Shown here in pieces: positions 44,681-53,143 of a DNA stretch of 64,000 nt; positions within the stretch are counted from its first letter, which is position 1, and every line of letters begins with the position of its first letter. The position numbers were made by a program, and so were the translations under genes. Origin of the DNA: JABDGM01 sp046349975 (lineage in GTDB: Bacteria; Planctomycetota; Planctomycetia; Pirellulales; Lacipirellulaceae); NCBI GenBank assembly GCA_046349975.1, contig JAXMBH010000003.1, positions 186,001-250,000 on the forward strand, written 5' to 3'. The notes under the pieces are model-generated. The model saw only the letters and a list, made by a program, of their open reading frames with translations. It did no database searches and was not told the DNA's origin.

Positions 44681-46015
44681 ATGTTCAAACGCATCCTAAC
44701 GTTGACGGCGGTTGTTCTGGTCACCAACGCCCGCCTGGCCGTCGCTGAAGACAAAGTTGACTTTGAAAAACAAATTCAGCCGATCTTCGTCGAGAGCTGC
44801 TCGAAATGCCATGGCGCCGATAAGGCGGCCGCCAAACTGCGGCTAAACACGGCCGCCGGGCTCAAAGAAAAATGGGACGCCGACAAAGAGCTGATCGTCG
44901 CCGGCAAGCCCGAAGAGAGCGAATTGTACAAACGCTTGGTACTGCCCGCCGACGATAAGAAGCGGATGCCAAAGGGCGGCGAACCGCTGGCGAAAGAGAA
45001 GATCGACTTGATCGCGAAGTGGATCAAGGAAGGTGCCGTGCTGGCGGTGGTCGCGGCAACAACGCCGGCGCCAGGCACACCGGCACCCGAAGCGGCGAAG
45101 AAGCCGGAGAAGCCTGCTGAGATTCCCCTGCCCAAGGTTGACCCCGCGCCGAAGGAAGCTATCGACAAACTCACGGCGGCCGGAGCTCAGGTGCTGCCGC
45201 TGTTCGCCGATAGTTCGCTGCTCACAGTATCGTTTGCCCACCGTGGTGAACCAGCCGGCGATGCCGAGATCGCCCTGCTCACCGGTGTGGCCGATCAATG
45301 CTACGCGCTTAATCTCGCCGGCGCAAAACCAACCGACGCCGGCCTCACACCGCTCGCCAGCCTCAAGAATCTGGCGGAGCTCCACTTGGAGCGGTCGACC
45401 ATTACCGACGCGGGTCTCGCAAACGTGAAAGGCCTCGCCAATCTGCAGTACCTCAATCTCTTTGGCACAGGCATCACCGATGCCGGCATTGCCAACCTGA
45501 AGGACCTCAAGAATCTGCGGAAACTGTATCTGTGGCAGACGAAGGTCAATTACGATCCAGCGATGGCGCTCGAAAAAGACACGCCAGGGCTGATGGTGAA
45601 TTTGGGCTACGACCACCCCGTGGTGAGGAAGATGCGGCTCACCAAGGAACTCGAAGCGGCCAAGAAGCAAGCCGAGGAGGCCAAGGCCGAGGAGACGAAG
45701 GCTCAGCAAGCACTGGATTCGGCCAAGAAGAATTCCGAGACGGTGAACGCGCGCCTCTCGGACATCGAAAAGCAACTGAAAGAAGCCGAGGCCGCTGCAG
45801 CGCCGCAACCGACCGCTGAGGAAAAAGCTGCCGCCGATAAAGTCGCGGCTGACAAAGCCGCCGCAGAAAAAGCAGCGGCTGACAAAGCCGCCGCAGAAAA
45901 AGCAGCGGCTGACAAGGCCGCCGCAGATAAAGCGGCAGCTGACAAGGCTGCGGCTGACAAAGCAGCGGCCGAAAAGGCGGCAGCGGATAAAGCTGCCGCC
46001 GAAGCGAAGAAGTAA
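44681..46015 (+). CDS. Secreted c-type cytochrome/leucine-rich-repeat protein with TolA-like tail
   Basis: 444 residues from ATG 44681 (a TTG at 44666 is possible). A signal peptide precedes a planctomycete PSCyt1-type cytochrome domain (SCSKCHG, Cys40-Cys43-His44). A Pro/Ala linker (about 125-155) is followed by leucine-rich repeats of the bacterial type (GLTPLASLKNLAELHLERSTITDAGLANVKGL), about residues 200-290. The last 130 residues are a long helix ending in KAAADKAA-type repeats, like TolA domain II. The protein could span the periplasm, with the heme domain at one end. Partners unknown. Confidence 0.85.
   Translation: MFKRILTLTAVVLVTNARLAVAEDKVDFEKQIQPIFVESCSKCHGADKAAAKLRLNTAAGLKEKWDADKELIVAGKPEESELYKRLVLPADDKKRMPKGGEPLAKEKIDLIAKWIKEGAVLAVVAATTPAPGTPAPEAAKKPEKPAEIPLPKVDPAPKEAIDKLTAAGAQVLPLFADSSLLTVSFAHRGEPAGDAEIALLTGVADQCYALNLAGAKPTDAGLTPLASLKNLAELHLERSTITDAGLANVKGLANLQYLNLFGTGITDAGIANLKDLKNLRKLYLWQTKVNYDPAMALEKDTPGLMVNLGYDHPVVRKMRLTKELEAAKKQAEEAKAEETKAQQALDSAKKNSETVNARLSDIEKQLKEAEAAAAPQPTAEEKAAADKVAADKAAAEKAAADKAAAEKAAADKAAADKAAADKAAADKAAAEKAAADKAAAEAKK
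45826..46011 (+). repeat. Coding tandem repeat (15 bp unit, Ala/Lys-rich)
   Basis: About 12 copies of a 15 bp unit encode [DE]KAAA in the preceding gene. One 30 bp double unit (45851-45880) is duplicated exactly at 45881-45910, showing recent expansion. Copy number probably varies between strains. Confidence 0.9.
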
Positions 46016-46029
46016 CCCGCAACGAATCA

Positions 46030-46191
46030 CTCCTCGCGCCAAGGCGCGAAGTCGAGCTTTGAGGACTTAACCGCTAATGGTCGCTAATCTTTCGCTAATG
46101 ACAAGTTCTCCGTTGAGATTAGCGATTATTAGCGTCGATTAGTGGTGCCGCATTCTATCCTTCACTCTGCGACCTTGCGCCTTGGTGTAAG
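46030..46191. repeat. Nested double inverted repeat, relative of the 26264 element
   Basis: Outer arms at about 46037-46055 and 46166-46191 share CCAAGGCGC; inner arms at 46069-46099 and 46116-46144 consist of CGCTAAT-type words. The same two words in the same nested order occur at 26264-26433. It fills the gap between two genes on the same strand. Confidence 0.75.
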
Positions 46192-46227
46192 CTACTGAAA
46201 ATCACGAATCGGTTAAGAGGAGCAATC

Positions 46228-47331
46228 ATGGCCGAGGAAATTCGCCGTCGAGCGTTCTTACAGTTGGCGGCGACGGCAGCCGCCGGCGCGAGCGGTATCG
46301 TAGCAGCGCCGCGCATTCTGACCGCTAAGAAGACCGATTCGCCGCTCATCCTCGGCGAGGGCGCGCACAAGTACGAAGTGCAGCACAACTGGCCGAAGCT
46401 GCCAGATAAGTTTTCCTGGCAAACGACGCACGATGTGTCATTCGACAAGGCCGGCAACTTATATGTCATCCATGAAGGGCGCAAAGATAAGCCGCTGCAC
46501 CCGGCGATCTTCGTGTTCGACCCAGAAGGCAACTACATTCGCTCGTTCGGCGAAGATTTTCAAGGTGGCGGCCACGGGCTCGAAGTACACGAGGAGAACG
46601 GCGAAGAGTTTCTTTATGTTACGGGCTACCAGGCGCTCAAGAAGTTCGCAAAGCTCACGCTCAAGGGGGAGACCGTGTGGGTCCGCCACGCTCCAATGGA
46701 GTCGGGCCTGTACGCCAAAGACGAAGACACGCACCCGACCAACAAATGGGGCCGCGATCGGTTTCATCCGACGAACATCGCGTTTCGCCCGGGCAGCACC
46801 GACTTTTATGTGGCCGATGGTTACGGCGCGTATGTCGTTCATCGTTATGATAAGGATGCGAACTATAAGGGCACATTTGGCACACCTGGCACGGAGCCTG
46901 GCCAATTCGATACGCCACATGGCGTGTGGATCGACCAGCGGCCCGGGCGCGAACCTGCTGTCGTTGTCGCGGACCGCAAGAACGGCCGGCTGCAGTGGTT
47001 CACCCTCGACGGCGAGCACAAAGAAACACTCGACGGGTTCTTGCTGCCGGCGAACGTCGACACATTCGGCGAACTGATGCTCGTGCCCGACTTGCAAGCG
47101 CGCATCACGCTGCTCGATGGCAAGAATAAAGTCGTTGCGCAGTTCGGCGACGACGAAGCATGGCGAAAGACCGTGATGGGTCCGCCGCTGACCGCGCGGC
47201 AACATCCCGAAGATTGCCCCAACGGAAAGTTCCTCCACCCGCATGACGCCTGCTTCGACGCCCAAGGAAATATCTTCGTGTGCGAATGGGTCGCCACAGG
47301 CCGGGTATCGAAGTTGCGCAAGGTGAGTTGA
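46228..47331 (+). CDS. Tat-exported NHL-repeat beta-propeller protein
   Basis: 367 residues. The twin-arginine signal IRRRAFLQLAATAAAGASG is followed by a beta-propeller with NHL-type blades (VSFDKAGNLYVIHEG, IAFRPGSTDFYVADGYGAYVVHRYD, TPHGVWIDQRPG, HPHDACFDAQGNIFVCEW). The family is often annotated as 6-bladed propeller or peptidylglycine-monooxygenase-like protein in planctomycetes; the function is unknown. It begins after the nested repeat and is not obviously linked to its neighbours. Confidence 0.83.
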   Translation: MAEEIRRRAFLQLAATAAAGASGIVAAPRILTAKKTDSPLILGEGAHKYEVQHNWPKLPDKFSWQTTHDVSFDKAGNLYVIHEGRKDKPLHPAIFVFDPEGNYIRSFGEDFQGGGHGLEVHEENGEEFLYVTGYQALKKFAKLTLKGETVWVRHAPMESGLYAKDEDTHPTNKWGRDRFHPTNIAFRPGSTDFYVADGYGAYVVHRYDKDANYKGTFGTPGTEPGQFDTPHGVWIDQRPGREPAVVVADRKNGRLQWFTLDGEHKETLDGFLLPANVDTFGELMLVPDLQARITLLDGKNKVVAQFGDDEAWRKTVMGPPLTARQHPEDCPNGKFLHPHDACFDAQGNIFVCEWVATGRVSKLRKVS

Positions 47332-47398
47332 CGAATTCGATGACTGGCGATCAGAAGTCGTCGAATCCCGAAACCGGCACGCGTATGCGGAGGCACAT

Positions 47399-47941
47399 TT
47401 GGCTAGAGATCTTTCAGATAATGAGATCGCCGAGATTCGCTCGCTGCTAACGGGCGGCGACAAGATTGCCGCTGTTAAGTTGTACCGCGAATTGACCGAG
47501 GCTGGCCTGGCAGAAGCGAAGTCGGCCGTTGAAGCTATTGAAGTCGGGCGTGCGATCCCTGGGCGGTCATTGGCTGATGCATCAAACGCCAATATTGCTG
47601 ACATCCAGGCAGCAATCTTCGCCGGGAATAAGATTCAGGCGATCAAGCTCTATCGCGCGGCAATCGGCGCGGGACTCAAGGAGTCGAAAGAATTTATTGA
47701 GGCACTCGAAGTCGAGCTACGACGGACCACCCCGGAAAAGTTCACCGCGCCGACGGCGAAAGGCTGTGGGACTGCTGTTCTCGCAGTTCTCGCTGTGAGC
47801 TTGAGCGTAGTCATTTGCGGCATCGGCGTATCGCGGCAGAGCGGTTTCGCCGCGAAGCGTTCGCCTATTCACGATCAGCCGGCGAGCGCCAGCTCGCGGT
47901 TTCTTCCGTTGAATCGCGGGCTAACGCCCGACGGCGAATGA
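47399..47941 (+). CDS. Membrane protein with two bL12 C-terminal-like motifs
   Basis: 180 residues from a TTG start. Two copies of a segment like the C-terminal domain of ribosomal protein bL12 are visible: GDKIAAVKLYRELTEAGLAEAK (residues 20-41) and GNKIQAIKLYRAAIGAGLKESK (residues 80-101), each followed by a helix. A transmembrane helix follows (AVLAVLAVSLSVVICGIGV). This domain is seen in bacterial proteins outside the ribosome, with unknown function. The last 20 or so residues are encoded by a paired-hairpin repeat (47878-47935), suggesting that the original stop codon was lost. Confidence 0.75.
   Translation: MARDLSDNEIAEIRSLLTGGDKIAAVKLYRELTEAGLAEAKSAVEAIEVGRAIPGRSLADASNANIADIQAAIFAGNKIQAIKLYRAAIGAGLKESKEFIEALEVELRRTTPEKFTAPTAKGCGTAVLAVLAVSLSVVICGIGVSRQSGFAAKRSPIHDQPASASSRFLPLNRGLTPDGE
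47878..47935. repeat. Paired-hairpin element in a gene end
   Basis: CGAGC-GCCA-GCTCG and CGGGC-TAAC-GCCCG are 5 bp stems facing each other; the two 25 bp halves (47878-47902 and 47911-47935) are imperfect reverse complements. The stem bases differ in a compensated way. It encodes the C-terminus of the preceding gene. Confidence 0.7.
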
Positions 47942-47964
47942 GTCGACCATGCTGTGACAGTTCG

Positions 47965-49146
47965 TCAATCGGCGATGAGCGTTTTGCGGAATGCCCGCGG
48001 GGTGGTGCCAAACGATTTGCGGAAAGCGACGCCGAAGCGGGTGGCGTTGGAGAAGCCGCAGGCAAGCGCGATCTCGGTGATCGAAAGTTCGCGGCGGCCG
48101 AGCAGTTGCTTGCCGCGTTCGAGGCGGACTCGGCGAATCTCTTCCGCCGGCGAGCGGCCGAGATAGGCGCGAAATTGGATCTCGAGGCTACGTCGTGAGA
48201 TGGGCACTTCGCGGAGGATATCTTCCACGACGATGCCATGGTGGGCGTGCGTGCGGATATAGCGCAGGGCCCGTACGACGGCCGGGTCGTCGATCGCGAG
48301 CACGTCGGTCGATTGGCGGCTGATGACACCGTGCGGCGCGATGAGGATCGGCTCGCGTTCGGCTTTTTCGCCGGCCATCATGCGATTGAGCATCGACGCG
48401 GCCTCATGGCCGAGCCGCTCGCAAGCGACCGAAATGCTCGAGAGCGGCGGCGTAGAAACTTCACACAACAGCTCATCGGTGTCGCCGGCGAGGATCGCGA
48501 CTTCATCGGGAATACGCACATTGCCGAAGTGACAAATCTCGGCGAGCTGACGGGCGTGATGCGCGTCGACGGCGACGATCGCAATCGGTCTCGGCAACGA
48601 AGCGAGCCAACGATTCACGCGGCGCTGTTGTTCTTCCCAACCGATCTTGCGGCCGACGCGATAGCCGGGCAGATATTCATGACATTCGTAGCCGACAGCA
48701 TGAACTGCGCGGATGAACGCGTCGCCGCGGTTCTTCGAGTAGCGATTGCTGGGCGGCGCGAAGTAACCGAACTTACGGAAGCCGCGGGCGACGAGGTGCT
48801 CCAGTCCCAGCCGAGCGCGTTCCGATTCATCAGTGATGACAGTGCCAACGCCGGGTAGCCCCGCAAACAGGTCATCCACGTTGACGACCGGCAGGCGCTT
48901 GTCGCGAATCTGTTCCCACTGCGTCCGGTTGGTGATGCGGGCGATGATGCCGTCGCCGCGCCAGCCCTCGGGCACCGCCGAGCGCTGCTCGTGGTCGCGG
49001 GGGTCGATCAACAGATGCCAATTTGTGTGCTTCTCCGCGAAGTGGGCAATCCCCCGGATGACGCGGCCCCAGCTCGATTCGGTTTCGATCAGCACTGCGA
49101 CGTGTTGAACCCGAAATTGGCCGTCGTTGTTCGATTCTTTGTTCAT
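47965..49146 (-). CDS. XylR-like AraC-family transcriptional regulator
   Basis: 393 residues. The N-terminal two thirds is a LacI/periplasmic-binding-type ligand domain (HVAVLIETESSWGRVIRGIAHF, RKFGYFAPPSN, PIAIVAVDAHHARQLAE, DEVAILAGDTDELLC), and the C-terminal 100 residues are an AraC helix-turn-helix pair (REVPISRRSLEIQFRAYLGRSPAEEIRRVRL, ITEIALACGFSNATRFGVAFRKSFG). This domain order matches XylR, a sugar-binding activator. It is divergent from anmK, so it probably controls the amino-sugar genes to its right; the ligand would be a sugar or amino sugar (inference). Confidence 0.9.
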   Translation of the reverse strand: MNKESNNDGQFRVQHVAVLIETESSWGRVIRGIAHFAEKHTNWHLLIDPRDHEQRSAVPEGWRGDGIIARITNRTQWEQIRDKRLPVVNVDDLFAGLPGVGTVITDESERARLGLEHLVARGFRKFGYFAPPSNRYSKNRGDAFIRAVHAVGYECHEYLPGYRVGRKIGWEEQQRRVNRWLASLPRPIAIVAVDAHHARQLAEICHFGNVRIPDEVAILAGDTDELLCEVSTPPLSSISVACERLGHEAASMLNRMMAGEKAEREPILIAPHGVISRQSTDVLAIDDPAVVRALRYIRTHAHHGIVVEDILREVPISRRSLEIQFRAYLGRSPAEEIRRVRLERGKQLLGRRELSITEIALACGFSNATRFGVAFRKSFGTTPRAFRKTLIAD

Positions 49147-49241
49147 CGCAGGAAGTGCAAGCGGTCACTGAGTAGTGGACAAAGAAGCGCCGGCGGGAGT
49201 ACGATTCACGCCAGGCTAGGCCCATTTTAACACGGAATCGG

Positions 49242-49282
49242 GAATTTCGTGCGCAAAAAAGAGACATAGGCCACGAAAATTC
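49242..49282. promoter_or_regulatory. Candidate operator between regulator and anmK
   Basis: GAATTTCGTG (49242-49251) and CACGAAAATTC (49272-49282) form an inverted repeat with 20 bp between arms in the 316 bp divergent gap. The placement suits a dimeric regulator such as the XylR-like protein, whose start is about 100 bp away. I see nothing else in this gap. Confidence 0.4.
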
Positions 49283-49462
49283 TCGTACATTGGGCAAACC
49301 GGCCGCGCATTCAGCAGGATATTTTGGGGCAATGCGGCTGGGTTTGGGGACGATTGAACGCTGTGGGGTTGCCGCTACGCGATAGCCGCGAATGGGCCCC
49401 CCAGTGCCTGTCGCGCTTAGAGCAGGACAGGCCGCACAGATTCCATCCAGGACGAGTGATCA

Positions 49463-50548
49463 GTGGCAAAGAAACAACTGCAGAAAGCAATCGGGTTAAT
49501 GAGTGGAACCAGCGGTGACGGCGCCGACGTAGCGCTCATCGCAACGGATGGTGAGGAAGCCATCGAGTTCTTTGGCGGACTCACGCTGCCGTACGACGGC
49601 GAGCTACGAGCGCGAGTGCTTGAGGCGGCGCAACACGACGTGCCGCTCCTAGAGCTTGCGCGAGTGGAACGCGACATCACGCTGCACCACGCTGAAGCGG
49701 TTGCGGAATTGTTGCGGACTTTGCCCAAAGAAGCGTCGGAGGGGACGAATCTGATCGGCTTCCACGGCCACACGGTGCGCCATGTTGCAAGCGAGCAGAT
49801 CTGTTGGCAGATCAGCAATCCGTGGCTGCTGGCGGAGAAGACCGGCATGCGCGTTGTGAGCGACTTCCGCAGACATGATGTGGCGGTCGGCGGGCAAGGC
49901 GCGCCGCTGGTGGGGATGTTTCATCGGGCATTGTTCGCGAACGAACCGCGGCCGACGTTGATTCTGAATTTGGGCGGCGTGGCGAACATTACCTGGCTCG
50001 GTGAGAACGATGAGATCATCGCGGGCGATACCGGTCCGGGTTGCGGCCTACTGGATGAGTGGATTCAGGAGATGTCTGGTCAATCGCACGACAAAGATGG
50101 CCGCATCGCCTCGCAAGGCAAAGTGAATGACGGCCTCGTGGCGGCGGCATTGGCAGCTCCGTTCTTTTCGAAGCCGTTGCCGCGATCGGCCGATCGGTAC
50201 GATTTCGATCATGTGGATGTGTCGGGCATGAGCGTCGAGGACGGCGCCGCGACGCTGTGCGCTGTGACGGTGCGGGCGGTTGTGAAGGCCGTGAAACAGG
50301 TGCCGAAGCCGCCGGCATCGGTCTGGGTGACGGGCGGCGGGGTGCATCACCCGGTGATCATGCGGATGCTCACGGAAAGCTTTGGCAACGTGCAGAATAT
50401 TCGCCAGATGGGACTGAACCCTGACACGCTGGAAGCCGAATGCTTCGCATGGTTGGCGGTGCGGCACACGAAGGGATTGCCGCTCACAATTCCGGAGACG
50501 ACGGGGTGTAATCGCGCGGTGTGTGGGGGCGTGATCACGTGTTTGTAG
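49463..50548 (+). CDS. anmK: Anhydro-N-acetylmuramic acid kinase AnmK
   Basis: 361 residues from a GTG start. Family motifs: AIGLMSGTSGDGADVALI at the N-terminus (ATP and substrate loop), GTNLIGFHGHTVRH, LNLGGVANITWL, AGDTGPGCGLLDEW and VTGGGVHHPVIMRML. The enzyme opens the 1,6-anhydro ring of anhydroMurNAc and phosphorylates it to MurNAc-6-phosphate, the substrate of MurQ, whose gene lies 1.3 kb away. This is a cytoplasmic step of peptidoglycan recycling. Confidence 0.95.
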   Translation: MAKKQLQKAIGLMSGTSGDGADVALIATDGEEAIEFFGGLTLPYDGELRARVLEAAQHDVPLLELARVERDITLHHAEAVAELLRTLPKEASEGTNLIGFHGHTVRHVASEQICWQISNPWLLAEKTGMRVVSDFRRHDVAVGGQGAPLVGMFHRALFANEPRPTLILNLGGVANITWLGENDEIIAGDTGPGCGLLDEWIQEMSGQSHDKDGRIASQGKVNDGLVAAALAAPFFSKPLPRSADRYDFDHVDVSGMSVEDGAATLCAVTVRAVVKAVKQVPKPPASVWVTGGGVHHPVIMRMLTESFGNVQNIRQMGLNPDTLEAECFAWLAVRHTKGLPLTIPETTGCNRAVCGGVITCL

Positions 50549-50849
50549 GCGTTGAGAGCTGGGTAGCTTATACGCACACGCCGAGCCGCGAAGGCGCCGT
50601 GACAGTTGGCGTCGTTTTGTCGGCAGCAGTTGGCACGATTGTGCGTTGCTGATTCGATGCAACCTGGCAGAGCAGATGGTCGCTTTAATAGAAAAGCTCC
50701 GTGCAGACGCGTTCAAGACCGGGGCCGATGCAGCCAAAGCTGGGGGGCTACCCGGCGCACCTGCCGGAGCTATTAAAAGCCTACTCCGCGATATCTTCAG
50801 CGTCAAATCTTCGGCCGTCGTCAATCACGACGGGGCGCCGTTCCGGCAA
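50549..50849. other. Gap between convergent genes, no supported gene
   Basis: 301 bp between the ends of anmK and the amino-sugar kinase gene. A plus-strand open frame (50646-50951) runs into the kinase gene and is Ala-rich; I do not think it is real. No terminator with a T run is visible. Confidence 0.5.
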
Positions 50850-51845
50850 CTAGTTCGAGTGCCAGGTGACGAGCGTGCCATCGTGTTTGGGGGCGGCCAG
50901 CCGAACGCAGCCTGCGAGTGGTTCGGTGACGACGTTGATCTCGCAATTTAAGCCGCGCCGCGCGAGATTGGCACGCAGCATTTCTTGCAGCAGCGCAGAG
51001 TTAATAAGAGCGCCGCCAGAGGCGGCGAGGGGAAAGCCGGCATCGAGAATACCAACGGCTGCGGCGGCGCGAGCCGCCAGTTCGGCAAGGTCGGCGGCAG
51101 CGGCAGCGAATATTTCGCGGGAGAGGGTGTCCCCTTTGTCAGCAAGTTCGGATACGAGTCGGCAAAAGCCGGCCACGGTGTGGCGGGCATCGGCGTTGCC
51201 GTACACCGCGCGAGTGAGCTCGGTGACTGATTTCACGCCCAGTGAAGCAATCACTTTCTCGGCGAGGGCATCGCGGGAGCCTGTTTCGAGGGCGCGAAGT
51301 GCGTGCTGCAATGCGGCGCGGCCAATGGCATAGCCGCTGCCTTCGTCGCCGAGCAGGTAGCCCCAGCCGCCGCAGCGTTTCGAACGGCCATCGGCGGCGC
51401 GGGCGAAGGCAGAAGAGCCGGTGCCGGCGATGAGGGCGACGCCGCAGCAGTCGGGAGTGCCAGCGGCGAGGATGGGGAGCACATCGGAAACGATGGCAAC
51501 GCGGTCGGCCACGCCGACATTCGAAGCCCATTCGCCGAATCGCCGAGCTGTTTCGCGATTGGCCGCCCCGGCAATGGACATGACCGCGCGGGTAATGCGG
51601 CGGTCAGCACAATTGGCAAGCTGCTGGGCCGCGCGGCAGGCCTCATGGATGGCCTGGGTCGCGCGTTCGAAACCGACACTGTTCGGATTGCCAGCGGAAG
51701 TGCGGGCCTGACCAAGCAGTTGGTGCGAGTCGGCATCCACAATTTCGACAAGCCAGGCAGCGGTCTTCGTGCCGCCCGTGTCGACCGCCAGGATGAGTTC
51801 GCCGCGGGGCAGTTCTGAAGTCGGCGCGGCGTCGCTAGCGGGCAT
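50850..51845 (-). CDS. BadF/BadG-type N-acetylhexosamine kinase (GlcNAc or MurNAc kinase)
   Basis: 331 residues. ASKHA-type motifs: LILAVDTGGTKTAAWLVE (phosphate 1), VSDVLPILAAGTPDCCGVALIAGTGSSAFAR (phosphate 2 region), GGWGYLLGDEGSGYAIGRAAL and PLAASGGALINSALLQ (adenosine). The family includes N-acetylglucosamine kinase and the clostridial MurK, which phosphorylates both MurNAc and GlcNAc at C6. The gene starts 8 bp after murQ ends, on the same strand, which favours a MurNAc kinase feeding MurQ. GlcNAc kinase is the alternative. Confidence 0.85.
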   Translation of the reverse strand: MPASDAAPTSELPRGELILAVDTGGTKTAAWLVEIVDADSHQLLGQARTSAGNPNSVGFERATQAIHEACRAAQQLANCADRRITRAVMSIAGAANRETARRFGEWASNVGVADRVAIVSDVLPILAAGTPDCCGVALIAGTGSSAFARAADGRSKRCGGWGYLLGDEGSGYAIGRAALQHALRALETGSRDALAEKVIASLGVKSVTELTRAVYGNADARHTVAGFCRLVSELADKGDTLSREIFAAAAADLAELAARAAAAVGILDAGFPLAASGGALINSALLQEMLRANLARRGLNCEINVVTEPLAGCVRLAAPKHDGTLVTWHSN

Positions 51846-51853
51846 GGCAAGAA

Positions 51854-52771
51854 TCAGTGAGCGGTTCCATTTTTGGCAGTTTGGCCCGAGAGGGCCTTGC
51901 GCAGATGTCCATGCGCGTCATGGAGCAGGCGGCGAGCCTCGTCGGCCGAGACGCCGCGATCGTGGCTGACGATGGCGGTTTTCACTTCCCCGCCGCAGTT
52001 GTTGAGAAGGCGTTCGGAATCATCGGGCGACAGATTCGTGACGGCTCGCACGATACGACGAGCCCGATCGTTGAGCTTGATATTGGAGGCTCGTAGGTCG
52101 ACCATCAGATTGCCGAATGTCTTTCCGAGTCGGATCATGGCGCCGGTGGAGAGCATGTTGAGCACCATCTTCGTGGCTGTGCCCGCTTTCATGCGAGTTG
52201 AACCGCTGACGACTTCCGGACCGGCCACAACGGCAATATTGATGTCACAGTGCTTCGCGAGTTGCGGGGCGTGGTTGCAGCTGAGGCCGATGGCGAACGC
52301 GCCGATTTGGCGAGCGAATTCGAGCCCGCCGATGACGTACGGCGTACGACCGCTCGTGGCGATGCCGACGAGCACGTCGGCGTTCGAGAGCTGAACATTC
52401 TTGAGGTCTTCGACGGCAAAGTCGGGGCGGTCTTCGGCGCCTTCGACGGCCGTGGTGAGCGCCTTGTAGCCGCCAGCGATCACGCCGACGACTTGCGATG
52501 GATGGGTGTTGAACGTCGGCGGGCACTCAACGGCATCGAGCACGCCGAGGCGGCCGGAGGTGCCGGCGCCGATGTAGATCAAGCGACCGCCTTTTTCCAA
52601 ACGATCAGCGATGACGTCGATCGATTGAGCGATCGCATCGCTTTGCTCGGCGACCGCCGCGGCGACCTTGGCATCTTCCGAGTTAATAAGCTGCACGATT
52701 TCACGTGCAGTTAGTGCATCCAATTGTTCGGAAGCGGGATTACGCGCTTCTGTCGTGAGATGCTCGAGCAT
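51854..52771 (-). CDS. murQ: N-acetylmuramic acid 6-phosphate etherase MurQ
   Basis: 305 residues, SIS-domain enzyme. Visible: TEARNPASEQLD at the N-terminus, GGRLIYIGAGTSGRLGVLDAVECPPTF with the catalytic Glu, IATSGRTPYVIGGLEFA, GPEVVSGSTRMKAGTATKMVLNML and the C-terminal helical cap. It removes D-lactate from MurNAc-6-phosphate, yielding GlcNAc-6-phosphate. It is co-transcribed with the kinase gene downstream and lies divergent from the symporter gene. Length is normal. Confidence 0.96.
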   Translation of the reverse strand: MLEHLTTEARNPASEQLDALTAREIVQLINSEDAKVAAAVAEQSDAIAQSIDVIADRLEKGGRLIYIGAGTSGRLGVLDAVECPPTFNTHPSQVVGVIAGGYKALTTAVEGAEDRPDFAVEDLKNVQLSNADVLVGIATSGRTPYVIGGLEFARQIGAFAIGLSCNHAPQLAKHCDINIAVVAGPEVVSGSTRMKAGTATKMVLNMLSTGAMIRLGKTFGNLMVDLRASNIKLNDRARRIVRAVTNLSPDDSERLLNNCGGEVKTAIVSHDRGVSADEARRLLHDAHGHLRKALSGQTAKNGTAH

Positions 52772-53143
52772 GAAAAACCGACGCCTAATTACAAACCAAA
52801 TGCCACTTTTGTTCCGCCTTCGTCCTGCATTTTATTCACTGGTTCGCAACCGCAGTAGAGAAGCTGCGCAAAATGGAGACAAAAGTGCGCTTGCTGGACT
52901 GCGGCGGCTGGCGACTTCATCTATCGTGAAATTGTCGCAAGTGCGCACGCGACTATGCGATTCGAGTTTGGGGCCGCACTATCGTGGCTGTTCGGCCGCG
53001 GCCTTCGGTGTAGCCAACGAATTACCTACGCAGAATGTGCAGTAATTAGCACACCGTAAATGGGATCATTCCATTGTCTCGCCCCTGACAGCATCGACGC
53101 TGTCGGCGTGGGACTCTCGCATGGATAAGGAGCGGAGACAATC
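52772..53143. other. Divergent intergenic region, murQ to symporter
   Basis: 372 bp. Near its right end is a 6 bp hairpin GACAGC-ATCGAC-GCTGTC (53087-53104), and the symporter GTG is preceded by GGAG at 6 nt. No convincing sigma-70 promoter pair was found for either gene, and no gene is apparent. Confidence 0.5.

Noticed and set aside
45826..46011. Possible CRISPR-like regular repeat
   Set aside because: Units of 15 bp are directly adjacent without spacers and stay in frame, encoding an Ala/Lys helix.
50646..50951. Small plus-strand open frame between anmK and the kinase gene
   Set aside because: Overlaps the end of the kinase gene, has no ribosome-binding sequence and no recognisable features.
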